Below are positions 51,856 to 61,058 of a stretch of 64,000 nt of DNA, piece by piece. The notes under the pieces were generated by a model, which was not told the origin of the DNA, searched no databases, and was given only the letters and a program-made list of their open reading frames with translations. The stretch lies in assembly GCA_040403095.1 (NCBI GenBank), contig JBBALI010000019.1:1-64000 (forward strand), read 5' to 3'. The stretch is from JAQVCM01 sp040403095 (GTDB lineage: Bacteria; Bacteroidota; Bacteroidia; Flavobacteriales_D; Crocinitomicaceae). The stretch's first letter is position 1. Each line of letters starts with the position of its first letter. The position numbers and the translations under genes are program-made.

Positions 51856-53376
51856 ATGGATACAGTAGAAAAGAAAAACAGCATCATCAAAGTCATCGGT
51901 GCATCGTCTCTAGGGACCTTGATCGAATGGTATGACTTTTACATCTTCGGGAGTTTAGCTGGAGTCATTGGAAAACATTTATTTCCATCAGATTCAGGCG
52001 CTTCTGCCTTGATAAATACCTTGGCGATTTTTGCCGCAGGTTTCATCGTTCGCCCATTTGGAGCTTTGGTCTTCGGAAGATTGGGTGATTTAATTGGAAG
52101 AAAATATACTTTCCTTTTGACTTTGGTTTTAATGGGAGGTTCAACCTTTTTAATCGGTTTGATTCCGTCGTATGAAAGCATTGGATATCTGGCGCCGATT
52201 TTAGTACTGATTTTGAGATTGGTTCAAGGTTTGGCACTTGGTGGCGAATATGGAGGAGCCGCAACTTATGTCGCAGAACATGCGCCGATTGGTAGAAGAG
52301 GTTATTTCACAAGTTGGATTCAAACGACTGCAACGATGGGACTTTTCTTGTCTTTGGGTGTAATCGTCTTGACACAAAACTTAATTGGTTCTGAAGCATT
52401 TGGTGCTTGGGGTTGGAGAATTCCTTTCTTGATTTCAATCTTGTTGGTGGTCGTTTCCATCTACATCAGAATGAAAATGCACGAATCTCCTCAGTTTACA
52501 AAATTGAAAACTGAAGGAAAAGTTTCTAAAAATCCTTTGAAAGAAAGTTTCAGAAATAAAGCCAATTTCAAAATGGTATTATTGGCTTTGTTTGGCGCAA
52601 CAATGGGACAAGGTGTGATTTGGTACACAGGTCAATTCTACGCACAATCTTTCTTGGAAAACACTTGTAAACTTGGCTTCAACGATTCCCGTTACATTTT
52701 ACTTTGGGCAATTGCGATGGCAACTCCTTTCTTTGTGATTTTTGGTTCGTGGAGTGATAAAGTCGGAAGAAAATGGATTATGATGACCGGAATGGCGCTA
52801 GGAATTATCTTTTACAGACCGATTTACCAGCACTTTTTGGACAGTACAGATTATAAAACTTTACAGAAAACAGAATTGGTCTCCACTGGCAAATCTGAAA
52901 CAAAAATGGAATTGGTCAAAGATTCTAAAGACAGTTTGATGATCGTTAAAACTCCAATGGTATTGCAAAACGGCGCCAAATTCAACGAACTAAGAAAAAC
53001 GAAAATCGCTGCTGATGGCACTAGATCCAAAGTTGAAATCACACAAGTAGACAAAGAATTATCATCAGGAAATTTCTGGATTTTTGTAGCATTGGTTTTC
53101 TTTCAAATCCTTTTAGTGACGATGGTTTACGGTCCGATTGCGGCTTTCTTGGTGGAATTGTTCCCAACCAAAATTCGCTACACTTCGATGTCTTTGCCTT
53201 ACCACATTGGAAATGGAGTTTTCGGTGGATTGGTTCCCTTTATCGCGACATTGGTTGCAAGTTTCCCTGGTTCTACTCCACTTTCAGGATTGTGGTATCC
53301 AATTGGCGTGGCATCTTTGTGCTTGATTATCGGAACAGTTTATTTGAGCAACAAACGCCATACAACAGAAGATTAA
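51856..53376 (+). CDS. MFS transporter, metabolite:H+ symporter type
   Basis: 506 residues. Twelve helices. The start ASSLGTLIEWYDFYIFGSLA is the typical MHS opening; FGRLGDLIGRKYTF is the MFS motif between TM2 and TM3, and RLVQGLALGGEYGGAATYVAEHAP is another strong signature. An insertion of about 75 polar residues (about 325-400) breaks the second half between two helices and is unusual for this family. The likely substrate is a small carboxylate, given acs and the fused symporter kinase nearby; not proven. Confidence 0.9.
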   Translation: MDTVEKKNSIIKVIGASSLGTLIEWYDFYIFGSLAGVIGKHLFPSDSGASALINTLAIFAAGFIVRPFGALVFGRLGDLIGRKYTFLLTLVLMGGSTFLIGLIPSYESIGYLAPILVLILRLVQGLALGGEYGGAATYVAEHAPIGRRGYFTSWIQTTATMGLFLSLGVIVLTQNLIGSEAFGAWGWRIPFLISILLVVVSIYIRMKMHESPQFTKLKTEGKVSKNPLKESFRNKANFKMVLLALFGATMGQGVIWYTGQFYAQSFLENTCKLGFNDSRYILLWAIAMATPFFVIFGSWSDKVGRKWIMMTGMALGIIFYRPIYQHFLDSTDYKTLQKTELVSTGKSETKMELVKDSKDSLMIVKTPMVLQNGAKFNELRKTKIAADGTRSKVEITQVDKELSSGNFWIFVALVFFQILLVTMVYGPIAAFLVELFPTKIRYTSMSLPYHIGNGVFGGLVPFIATLVASFPGSTPLSGLWYPIGVASLCLIIGTVYLSNKRHTTED

Positions 53377-53406
53377 TTTCATTGTAAAACATTAAAATAT
53401 AAAAAC

Positions 53407-53649
53407 ATGAGCGCAATCAAAAAATTATTAGGCATCGTTTGGATATTATTGGCTCCAACTTCAGTTGTACTAATGTTCATTCAAGCATTTGAAAAAACAA
53501 GTGCTGCCGCAGAAGGTATTGCAAGAACAAATACTGCCCTTCAATGGGGAATCATCTTATTCATTTTCATTCCAATCAGCATTGGTTTTACCATTTTTGG
53601 ATTCTATTCTCTGAAAGGCGAATACGATCGATTGGATGCAGAGGAATAA
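53407..53649 (+). CDS. Small membrane protein (DUF6814-like)
   Basis: 80 residues with two helices (about 5-25 and 45-67) and a charged end GEYDRLDAEE. Small proteins with this pattern (start SAIKKLLGIVWILLAP) are found next to MFS symporters in Bacteroidota, and I recall them as DUF6814. It follows the symporter gene by 30 bases and is likely an accessory subunit of it. Confidence 0.75.
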   Translation: MSAIKKLLGIVWILLAPTSVVLMFIQAFEKTSAAAEGIARTNTALQWGIILFIFIPISIGFTIFGFYSLKGEYDRLDAEE

Positions 53650-53676
53650 ATATCCTGAGTTCATAGTTATCATGAT

Positions 53677-53708
53677 TACACCCGCAGCATTTTGATGTTG
53701 TGGGTGTA
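53677..53708 (+). terminator. Strong hairpin after the symporter unit
   Basis: 14-bp stem (TACACCCGCAGCAT with ATGTTGTGGGTGTA, two G-T pairs) and TTTG loop; weak U-run. Confidence 0.6.
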
Positions 53709-53772
53709 TGATTTTAGAGACTTTCCAAAAAATGCAATCTGTATTTCATGAATTTTTGTAATTTTAGAATAA

Positions 53773-53979
53773 ATGCAAAACAAAAAACAAATCGTCAAAG
53801 TGGGATTAATGGGGTTTTTGACCTTGTTATTGCTAAACTTTCCATTTCTATTGATTGCCAATAAAAAAGGATTTTTCGGTTCTTTTCCCAATTTGTTTTT
53901 CTACGTTTTTGGATGCTGGATTTCCATGATTATAATTATTGCAATCACCTTAGAAAGACCTTTTCGCAAAAACAAATAA
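53773..53979 (+). CDS. Small two-helix membrane protein
   Basis: 68 residues, with two hydrophobic helices (about 9-29 and 37-58) and basic ends. MGFLTLLLLNFPFLLIANKK and VFGCWISMIIIIAITL. Six bases separate it from the fused symporter-kinase gene, so the two are surely co-transcribed, like small subunits found next to solute:sodium symporters. No family name recognised. Confidence 0.7.
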   Translation: MQNKKQIVKVGLMGFLTLLLLNFPFLLIANKKGFFGSFPNLFFYVFGCWISMIIIIAITLERPFRKNK

Positions 53980-53985
53980 ACAATC

Positions 53986-56706
53986 ATGAGTAATTTAGTC
54001 GTCATTCTTTCTGCTTTTGCTTATTTGCTATTGCTTTTTGGCGTCGCCTATTTTGCTGAGTTTTTAGCTAAAAAAGGAAAAAGCATCATCAACAATGGCT
54101 ATGTGTATGCACTTTCGATGGCAGTCTTTTGCACCGCTTGGACTTATTATGGAAGTGTCGGAAAAGCGACAGATGATGGCGTCATGTTTCTTTCGATTTA
54201 CATCGGTCCCACCATCATGGCGTTTTTCATGATTCCCGTATTGGGGAAAATCATAAGAATCACTAAATATCAGCGAATCAATAGTATTGCAGATTTTATT
54301 TCCACCAGATACGGAAAGAATTTCACGATTGGAATTGTCGTTACTATCATCTGTATCATTGGGGTAATTCCTTACATTTCATTGCAGCTCAAAGCGATCA
54401 CATCCAGTTTTGAAATCATTGTCAACAAAAATCCAGGAGGAAATATTTTCTTGGAAAATAGCACGCTGATCATCACCTTGATTTTGGCGCTCTTCATCAT
54501 CCTTTTTGGTACTAGGTCTGTTGATGCCACTGAAAAACATGAAGGTTTGGTCGCAGCAATCGCTTTCGAAACGATAATCAAATTGGTCGCATTTATTTGT
54601 GCAGGAATTTTTGTCACGTACGGCATTTTTAATGGTTTTGAAGACATTTTTACGCGCGCTGCAAAACATGAAAACTTGAACAAATTATTTGAAATCGATG
54701 CCGAAAAATCATCCTATTCATCTTGGTTTACCATGATGTTTATCTCCATGATGGCTGTTATTTTTCTACCGCGTCAATTTCAGGTCAGCGTCGTTGAAAA
54801 CATCAAAGAAGCGCACTTGAAAAAAGCAACTTGGCTCTTTCCTTTGTATTTGTTTTTGATCAATATTTTCGTGTTGCCCATCGCCTTCGGTGGAATCTTG
54901 ATTTTCGGAAATAATTCCTTGGACGCAGATACTTTTGTACTAGCGCTTCCACTCCATTTTGGGCAAGATTTATTGGGATTATTCATTTTCATCGGAGGAT
55001 TTTCAGCCGCAACCAGTATGATTATTTTGGAAACCATTGCCATCAGTACCATGCTGAGCAACAATATCATTATGCCGGTTTTTATCCGAAATAATCTCTT
55101 CAAAAAAACCATCGATCAATCTTTTAGCAAAGTCATTTTGTATGTTAGAAGAATCAGCATTGTGCTCATTCTCGTTTTTGCGTTTCTTTATGAAAAAAAT
55201 GTCGCGCAACATTTCTCCTTGGTTTCTCTTGGCCTGATTTCATTTGCCGCTGTAACCCAATTTGCCCCTTCCATTTTGGGCGGAATCTATTGGAAAGGTG
55301 CTACAAAAAATGGCGCTTTGGTAGGTTTAATCGCTGGTTTCACCATTTGGTTTTATACGCTGGTTGTTCCGTCATTGGCCAATTCTGGCGTTATCAATTT
55401 CAGCATCATTGAAAATGGATTATTTGGTTTTTCATGGCTCAAACCGAACGCACTTTTTGGCTTAGAAGGTTTTGATAGCATCACGCATTCCGTGATTTGG
55501 AGCATGTTTTTCAATATTTTCTTTTACATCGTGATTTCCGTCAACGACAAACCAAATGCACAGGAACTTTACCAAGCAGAAATTTTTGTCAATATCTACA
55601 AACACGCAAAAAAAGACAACCAAGGCGTTTGGAAAGGCGTTGCTTTTATTCCAGATTTGAATGCCTTATTGGAAAACTTTTTAGGAGCAAAACGATCGAA
55701 AAATTTGCTGCAATCTTACGCGCAGCGAAACAAGATTCCAATTGATGCTGTGAAAGAAGCAGATCCGAGATTGGTTGATTTTTCGGAAAAGATTTTAGCC
55801 GGAGTAATTGGTTCTGCTTCAGCGAGAATCATGGTGCGTTCTATCACTAAAGAGGAAGAAATCAGCATCGATGGCGTGTTGAAAATCTTGTATGAATCGC
55901 AACAATTGATTCAACTCAACAAAGAATTGCGCAAAAAATCGAGTGAATTGACCAAAGCAACCAACGCGTTGACCAAGGTGAATGAACAATTGAAAATGAT
56001 TGACATTTCGAAAGATGAATTTTTGTACACCGTGACGCACGAACTCAGAACACCACTGACTTCTATCCGTGCACTTTCGGAAATTGTGCACGACAATCCC
56101 GACATGGAAGAAGAACAGCGTATGGAATTTATGTCAACCATCGTGAAAGAAACGGAACGATTGAGTCATTTGATTACGCAAGTCTTAAACTTAGAAAAAT
56201 ACGAAAATGGCAAACAGCGATTGAATCTTAACTCTTTCAATATTATTGATTTGGCTAAAGAAGCTTCTGACTCTCTCAAACATTTGGCTGGAAACAAAGA
56301 CATTGAAATCCAATTGATTTATCCAAATAGTTCCTTGCTCATTCATGCAGATGAAGATTTGTTGCGCCAAGTTATTTTGAATCTCTTGAGCAACGCCATC
56401 AAATTTTCAACGAAAAGCAATAAAATTGTGTTACGCATTGTAGATGAACAAGATGAAATTGGCATTTCGATTGAAGATTTCGGAAAAGGAATTCCAAGTG
56501 CTGAATTGCCATTTATTTTTGATAAATTTTTCCAAGCGCACAACCAAACGTTGAAAAAACCACAAGGCAGCGGATTGGGCTTGGCAATTTGTAAAAAAAT
56601 CATCGAAATGCACAATGGAAAAATTTGGGCCGAAAGTGTGGAAGGAAAAGGTTCTGTTTTTAGATTTTTAATCCCTAATTTTGGGGCGAGAAAATCAGAA
56701 CAATAA
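53986..56706 (+). CDS. Solute:sodium symporter fused to a histidine kinase (CbrA-like)
   Basis: 906 residues. The N-terminal part (about 1-500) is a solute:sodium symporter-type membrane domain with about 13 helices (for example FCTAWTYYGSVGKATDDGVM). A linker (about 510-670) with a PAS-like LxxLLENFLGAKRSKN region follows; then a HisKA domain with His685 in VTHELRTPLTSIRALSEI and a HATPase (about 790-905) with N-box LLSNAIKFS, DFGKGIP and GSGLGLAICKKI. The architecture matches CbrA/CrbS sensors for amino acid or acetate. The one-base TAATG overlap with the receiver gene makes a two-component pair. Confidence 0.95.
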   Translation: MSNLVVILSAFAYLLLLFGVAYFAEFLAKKGKSIINNGYVYALSMAVFCTAWTYYGSVGKATDDGVMFLSIYIGPTIMAFFMIPVLGKIIRITKYQRINSIADFISTRYGKNFTIGIVVTIICIIGVIPYISLQLKAITSSFEIIVNKNPGGNIFLENSTLIITLILALFIILFGTRSVDATEKHEGLVAAIAFETIIKLVAFICAGIFVTYGIFNGFEDIFTRAAKHENLNKLFEIDAEKSSYSSWFTMMFISMMAVIFLPRQFQVSVVENIKEAHLKKATWLFPLYLFLINIFVLPIAFGGILIFGNNSLDADTFVLALPLHFGQDLLGLFIFIGGFSAATSMIILETIAISTMLSNNIIMPVFIRNNLFKKTIDQSFSKVILYVRRISIVLILVFAFLYEKNVAQHFSLVSLGLISFAAVTQFAPSILGGIYWKGATKNGALVGLIAGFTIWFYTLVVPSLANSGVINFSIIENGLFGFSWLKPNALFGLEGFDSITHSVIWSMFFNIFFYIVISVNDKPNAQELYQAEIFVNIYKHAKKDNQGVWKGVAFIPDLNALLENFLGAKRSKNLLQSYAQRNKIPIDAVKEADPRLVDFSEKILAGVIGSASARIMVRSITKEEEISIDGVLKILYESQQLIQLNKELRKKSSELTKATNALTKVNEQLKMIDISKDEFLYTVTHELRTPLTSIRALSEIVHDNPDMEEEQRMEFMSTIVKETERLSHLITQVLNLEKYENGKQRLNLNSFNIIDLAKEASDSLKHLAGNKDIEIQLIYPNSSLLIHADEDLLRQVILNLLSNAIKFSTKSNKIVLRIVDEQDEIGISIEDFGKGIPSAELPFIFDKFFQAHNQTLKKPQGSGLGLAICKKIIEMHNGKIWAESVEGKGSVFRFLIPNFGARKSEQ

Positions 56707-57083
56707 TGTCAGATCTTGCCAAAGTTTTAATCGTTGACGACGATCCAAATATCCTAATGTCACTTGAGTTTTTGATGCGCAAAAGCGGTTATTCCGTTTA
56801 TATTGCCAGAAATGGAACTGAAGCATTGGAACTTCTAGCATCAAACACGCCAGACATCGCATTATTAGACATCATGATGCCCGATGTGGACGGTTACGAA
56901 ATTTGCAAACACGTGAAAGAAACGGAGGAATTGAAAAAATGCAAAATTGTATTTATCAGTGCAAAAACAAAAGAATCAGACATCCAAAAAGGATATGACA
57001 CGGGAGCAGATTTATACATTACCAAACCGTTTTCGACGAAATATGTCGTTAGCAAAGTGAAAGAATTGTTAGAAGAAACATGA
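56706..57083 (+). CDS. Single-domain response regulator
   Basis: 125 residues, receiver domain only. Acidic pocket Asp11-Asp12-Asp13 (VDDDPN), phosphoacceptor Asp55 (LLDIMMPD), Lys near the end in KPFSTKY. No output domain, so it must signal to another protein, for example a separate regulator or phosphotransfer partner. Start overlaps the kinase stop by one base. The kinase's partner. Confidence 0.95.
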   Translation: MSDLAKVLIVDDDPNILMSLEFLMRKSGYSVYIARNGTEALELLASNTPDIALLDIMMPDVDGYEICKHVKETEELKKCKIVFISAKTKESDIQKGYDTGADLYITKPFSTKYVVSKVKELLEET

Positions 57084-57185
57084 AATTCTAATCTTTCATT
57101 CAAAAAAGTTTAACAAAAACGTAAAATTAAAGGTGTTTTTTTGATTTGATTTCATTAAAAATGACCATTTTTCGGTCAAAAATCT

Positions 57186-57193
57186 TAATTTTG
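57186..57193 (+). promoter_or_regulatory. -7 element of hpt
   Basis: TAATTTTG, same form as the lepA promoter, 18 bases before the GTG. No TTTG at 19 bases. Confidence 0.5.
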
Positions 57194-57211
57194 CAGTAAA
57201 ATTGCCAAATA

Positions 57212-57757
57212 GTGATTCAGATACTGGACAAAACATTCGAGACTTACATTTCACCTGAGAAAATTCAGGAAGAGATTAACAACCTTGCGCAAAAAATCAA
57301 TCAAGATTATGCTGGTAAAGAAATTCTCTTTATCGCGGTTTTGAATGGCTCTTTTATGTTCGCCTCTGATATTTTCAAAAAAATCACCATTCCTTGCGAA
57401 ATTTCATTTGTCAAAGTGAGCTCCTATAAAGGAACGCAAACAACCGGAAGAGTGGATGAATTGATTGGATTAAATGCTGACATCACGGATAAACACATCG
57501 TTATTTTAGAAGATATTGTCGATACAGGAATTACCATCGACAAAATTTTTACGCTACTTCGAGCACATCAACCAAGTTCAGTAAAAATCGCAACTTTATT
57601 GTATAAACCTGATGCTTTCAAAGGAAAAAATGCACCCCATTATGTAGGTTTCACGATTCCCAATGTTTTTGTTGTGGGCTTTGGCTTGGATTACAACGAA
57701 AAAGGACGAAATCTTGAAGCAATTTATCAACTTAAGGGCAATGATCCCGCACAATAG
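57212..57757 (+). CDS. hpt: Hypoxanthine phosphoribosyltransferase
   Basis: 181 residues, the family's length. GTG start (no upstream alternative and the family opening IQILDKTFETYISPEKIQ follows). Salvages hypoxanthine/guanine with PRPP. Active-site motifs: FVKVSSYKGT (flexible-loop), VILEDIVDTGITID (PRPP-binding DIVDTG), and VGFGLDYNEKGRNL at the end. First gene of a set with adk and obg, three bases apart. Confidence 0.95.
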   Translation: MIQILDKTFETYISPEKIQEEINNLAQKINQDYAGKEILFIAVLNGSFMFASDIFKKITIPCEISFVKVSSYKGTQTTGRVDELIGLNADITDKHIVILEDIVDTGITIDKIFTLLRAHQPSSVKIATLLYKPDAFKGKNAPHYVGFTIPNVFVVGFGLDYNEKGRNLEAIYQLKGNDPAQ

Positions 57758-57760
57758 GCT

Positions 57761-58333
57761 ATGTTAAATCTCGTATTATTTGGTCCTCCTGGAGCAGGAA
57801 AAGGGACACAATCTGAACGATTAATCCAAAAATATGGATTGGTTCATTTGTCAACAGGTGACATCTTTCGCGCAAACATCAAAGGCGAAACTGAATTAGG
57901 CGTTTTGGCGAAAAGCTTTATGGATAAAGGTTCATTGGTTCCAGATGAAGTGACAATTAAGATGCTTAAAAGCGAAGTGTTGAAACACGAAAATGCGAAA
58001 GGATTTATTTTCGACGGTTTTCCGCGCACCAACGCACAAGCGAATGCATTGGATGAATTATTGAGTTCTTTAAACACTTCCATCAGCATGATGTTGGCTT
58101 TGGATGTGGAAGAAGATGAATTGAGAGATCGATTGATGAAAAGAGCAGCTGTCAGCGGTAGACCTGATGATGCAGATCCAGCAATTATTCAAAATAGAAT
58201 CAACGTTTACAAAAACGAAACAGCTCCCGTGAAAGCTTTTTACGAGGCGCAAAATAAATTTATTTCTATTCAAGGATTCGGTGAAATTGACGATATTTCA
58301 AATCGTCTTTACCAAGCAATTGACAATAGATAA
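57761..58333 (+). CDS. adk: Adenylate kinase
   Basis: 190 residues, the short-LID form. Catalyses ATP + AMP to two ADP. P-loop GPPGAGKGTQ (7-16), HLSTGDIFRANI (AMP-binding), GFIFDGFPRTNAQANAL, and RAAVSGRPDDADP replacing the long zinc LID. Three bases after hpt stop; obg starts 14 bases after its stop, so one operon. Confidence 0.97.
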   Translation: MLNLVLFGPPGAGKGTQSERLIQKYGLVHLSTGDIFRANIKGETELGVLAKSFMDKGSLVPDEVTIKMLKSEVLKHENAKGFIFDGFPRTNAQANALDELLSSLNTSISMMLALDVEEDELRDRLMKRAAVSGRPDDADPAIIQNRINVYKNETAPVKAFYEAQNKFISIQGFGEIDDISNRLYQAIDNR

Positions 58334-58347
58334 TTACAAAAAAAAAT

Positions 58348-59340
58348 ATGGCTTCAGATAACTTCGTAGATTACGTTAAAATTCATTGTGCCTCTGGAAA
58401 TGGGGGCGGCGGCTCTACGCATTATCGAAGAGAAAAATACATTCCACAAGGTGGTCCCGATGGTGGTGATGGTGGTCGTGGTGGTCACATCATCCTGCGT
58501 GGAAATTCACAATTGTGGACTTTGCTTCACTTGAAATTTCACAAACACTCCAAAGCGGGTCACGGTGCCCATGGGACTGGAAATTTGAAAACTGGTTCAC
58601 AAGGTGAAGATAAATACATCGAAGTTCCTATCGGAACAATTGCCCGCGATGCGGATACAGACGAAATTTTATTCGAAATTACTGCTGATAAAGAAGAAGT
58701 AATTTTGGTTCCTGGCGGACGAGGTGGAATGGGAAACAACCATTTCAAATCTTCAACCAACCGAGCGCCACAATTTGCGCAACCTGGAGAATCAGGTCAA
58801 GAAGGCTGGAAAGTGTTAGAATTGAAAGTCTTGGCAGATGTTGGTTTGGTTGGTTTTCCGAATGCTGGAAAAAGTACCTTGCTTTCTGTGTTGAGTTCAG
58901 CGAAACCTGAAATCGGAAATTATCCTTTCACCACTTTGCGTCCCAATTTAGGCATCGTTTCTTACCGCGATTACCGTTCTTTTGTGATGGCTGATATTCC
59001 TGGAATCATCGAAGGAGCCCACGAAGGAAAAGGCATTGGTTTGCGTTTTTTGAGACACATTGAACGAAATTCTTTGTTGCTCTTCATGGTGCCTGCTGAC
59101 AGCGACAACGTGGCCAAAGAATACGAAATTCTGCTCAACGAATTGAGACAATACAATCCAGAATTGTTGCTCAAAGATCGTTTGCTGGCAATTACCAAAT
59201 CTGACATGTTAGACGAGGTGATGAAATCGCAAATGGAAGTAGATTTACCTGCTATTCCTTATCTCTTCATTTCCTCTTTGGCTCAACAAAACTTGGTGGA
59301 ATTGAAAGACATGATTTGGAAGAAACTCAACGATGAATGA
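58348..59340 (+). CDS. obgE: GTPase Obg/CgtA
   Basis: 330 residues. N-terminal glycine-rich Obg fold (about 1-160), FVDYVKIHCASGNGGGGSTH and GPDGGDGGRGGHIILRG. G domain: GFPNAGKSTLLSVLSSAKP (about 168-), DIPGIIEGAHEGKGIG and TKSD. Lacks the C-terminal OCT domain of some orthologues, which is normal in this phylum. Involved in large-subunit ribosome assembly and stress response. Its TGA overlaps the ATG of the next gene (ATGA). Confidence 0.97.
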   Translation: MASDNFVDYVKIHCASGNGGGGSTHYRREKYIPQGGPDGGDGGRGGHIILRGNSQLWTLLHLKFHKHSKAGHGAHGTGNLKTGSQGEDKYIEVPIGTIARDADTDEILFEITADKEEVILVPGGRGGMGNNHFKSSTNRAPQFAQPGESGQEGWKVLELKVLADVGLVGFPNAGKSTLLSVLSSAKPEIGNYPFTTLRPNLGIVSYRDYRSFVMADIPGIIEGAHEGKGIGLRFLRHIERNSLLLFMVPADSDNVAKEYEILLNELRQYNPELLLKDRLLAITKSDMLDEVMKSQMEVDLPAIPYLFISSLAQQNLVELKDMIWKKLNDE

Positions 59341-59906
59341 TCGAATGGCTTGAATCTATTGATCGGTCTATCGTTTTAGCCGTAAATTCGATTCACACTC
59401 CTTGGCTCGATGAATTGATGTGGCTCGTTTCTGGGAAATTTTTTTGGATTCCATTTTACTTGTTTTTGCTCTTTTTGGCTTACAAAAAGTACGGCTTCAA
59501 AAAATCGATGCTCTTTTTGCTCGTGGCGCTGATTTGCGTTGGTTTGGCAGATTTGATCTCCAGTCAATTAATCAAAAACATCATTGAACGTTACCGTCCT
59601 TCGCACCATGCTTTGCTGACAAACAAATTGCATTTCTACGAAATAAAACCTGGCGAATTCTACAAAGGCGGACAATTTGGGTTTGTATCTTCCCACGCAG
59701 CCAATTTTTTCGCCATGGCCACTTTCATCGGACTTTCATTGAAAAAATCCTACAAATGGCTCTTTCCAACACTGATTTTTATCGCGGTTTTGGTCAGTTT
59801 TTCGAGGTTGTACCTCGGCGTGCATTACCTCTCTGACTTAATCGGCGGAGCGTTGATTGGGATATTGGTTTCCTATACCGTTTGGCGGACTTGGTGGCGA
59901 AGTTGA
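59337..59906 (+). CDS. PAP2-family phosphatase (membrane)
   Basis: 189 residues with about five or six membrane helices. PAP2 motifs: KNIIERYRPSHHALL (K-x6-RP), FVSSHAANFFAMAT (SxH) and SRLYLGVHYLSDLIGGALIG (final His). Likely undecaprenyl- or phosphatidyl-type lipid phosphatase at the periplasmic face. ATGA overlap with obg suggests coupled translation. Substrate unknown. Confidence 0.9.
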   Translation: MIEWLESIDRSIVLAVNSIHTPWLDELMWLVSGKFFWIPFYLFLLFLAYKKYGFKKSMLFLLVALICVGLADLISSQLIKNIIERYRPSHHALLTNKLHFYEIKPGEFYKGGQFGFVSSHAANFFAMATFIGLSLKKSYKWLFPTLIFIAVLVSFSRLYLGVHYLSDLIGGALIGILVSYTVWRTWWRS

Positions 59907-60103
59907 AAACCAGAATTATTTTTCAAGAAGAACTTTCTGAAAGGAAAGAAAAATAATATTTTTTGCGTTTTTGTTATAATTTCTTACATTAAAGTGAAAA
60001 TTCATGAATATTTGTTGGAAAAAAACAAACAACAAACTAAGATATTTTTGACTTTTTATTGTTTGATTTTCTGTGTATTCTATGTCCTATTGAACCAATT
60101 GAT

Positions 60104-60838
60104 ATGAAATTAATCCTTGCTTTTTGCCTATTCTTAAGTTTGAACGCTAATGCTCAATTGAAATACTCGCTTGAATATAATTTTTCATTGCAAACGGAGT
60201 GGTTTACATTTAATCCATTTATGGACTTGATTACTAAAAATAATATATCATTTCATATTCAAAACAAAAAGATGCTCTATTCACTAGGTCTAGGGCGAGA
60301 AGATTGGCGTTTGAATCACTTTGCAAATTATCCAACATCATCTCATGTCAATTATCACTGTTTCACATATAAAATAACCCCTCAAATTGAAAGAGAAATT
60401 ATGATCGCAAAATCTAAATTTTCAATGAGGGTCGGAATTGGTGCAGATGTCTACATTTTCAATCAATTAAGAGATTCTTTGATTTTTTCATCGGCAAGTC
60501 ATCATTTAAGGCAAATAAAACCCGCAACGCTTTCACTTTTAAACAAAGATGGTTCATCAACTATTTTAGATGGACGAGATTTCGGGAAATTAGAATATTA
60601 TAATTATATAAAAAGTATGCCTTTTGCATTGAAATTTAATTTTGCATTTCAGTATGATTTTCATTTTCTGAAAGTAAAACTTTTTTATGAACCTGTATTT
60701 ATTAGAGTTAATAACAAAAGCGCAGAAAATACTGCCATTGAGGGGAGCGAATTCAGTTTTTACAGCAATGTTGGCATAGGTATTAATTACCCCTTAAACT
60801 TCAAAAAGAAAGACCAAAAAACCACAACAAACGAATAA
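60104..60838 (+). CDS. Outer-membrane barrel protein, YPLNFK family (paralogue C)
   Basis: 244 residues from ATG 60104 (an earlier in-frame TTG is not needed). Signal peptide about 1-19 (ending ANAQ). Homologous along its length to the 19572 and 20391 genes: LGLGREDWRLNHF, FTYKITPQIEREIMIAKSKF, YNYIKSMPFALKF, and the end NVGIGINYPLNFKKKDQK. Unlike those it has no sorting-domain fragment beside it. Function unknown. Confidence 0.75.
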   Translation: MKLILAFCLFLSLNANAQLKYSLEYNFSLQTEWFTFNPFMDLITKNNISFHIQNKKMLYSLGLGREDWRLNHFANYPTSSHVNYHCFTYKITPQIEREIMIAKSKFSMRVGIGADVYIFNQLRDSLIFSSASHHLRQIKPATLSLLNKDGSSTILDGRDFGKLEYYNYIKSMPFALKFNFAFQYDFHFLKVKLFYEPVFIRVNNKSAENTAIEGSEFSFYSNVGIGINYPLNFKKKDQKTTTNE

Positions 60839-60937
60839 AATCATTCACCAAATAAATACATTTTCACACTTCCAAAAGGTTCATCGCAAACTGTAATTTT
60901 CCCTTTTTGCTTTCACACGCTGCACCCAAAAATTCCT

Positions 60938-60968
60938 TTTGCACATTTCATTAATTATCGTACTTTTG
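60938..60968 (+). promoter_or_regulatory. Canonical promoter of tRNA-Ala
   Basis: TTTG (60938-60941), exactly 19 bases, TACTTTTG (60961-60968), 16 bases before the tRNA. Same spacing as lepA. Confidence 0.8.
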
Positions 60969-60984
60969 GAGCGTCATTCAAAAA

Positions 60985-61058
60985 GGGGGATTAGCTCATC
61001 TGGCTAGAGCGCAACGCTGGCAGCGTTGAGGTGATCGGTTCGAGTCCGATATTCTCCA
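60985..61058 (+). tRNA. tRNA-Ala (anticodon GGC)
   Basis: 74-nt cloverleaf. Acceptor GGGGGAT with ATTCTCC (two G-T pairs); D arm GCTC/GAGC; anticodon stem CAACG/CGTTG with loop CTGGCAG, so anticodon GGC; T arm ATCGG-TTCGAGT-CCGAT; discriminator A. The CCA end is not encoded (the genome reads ACAAC after the acceptor). Reads Ala codons GCC/GCU. Confidence 0.96.
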
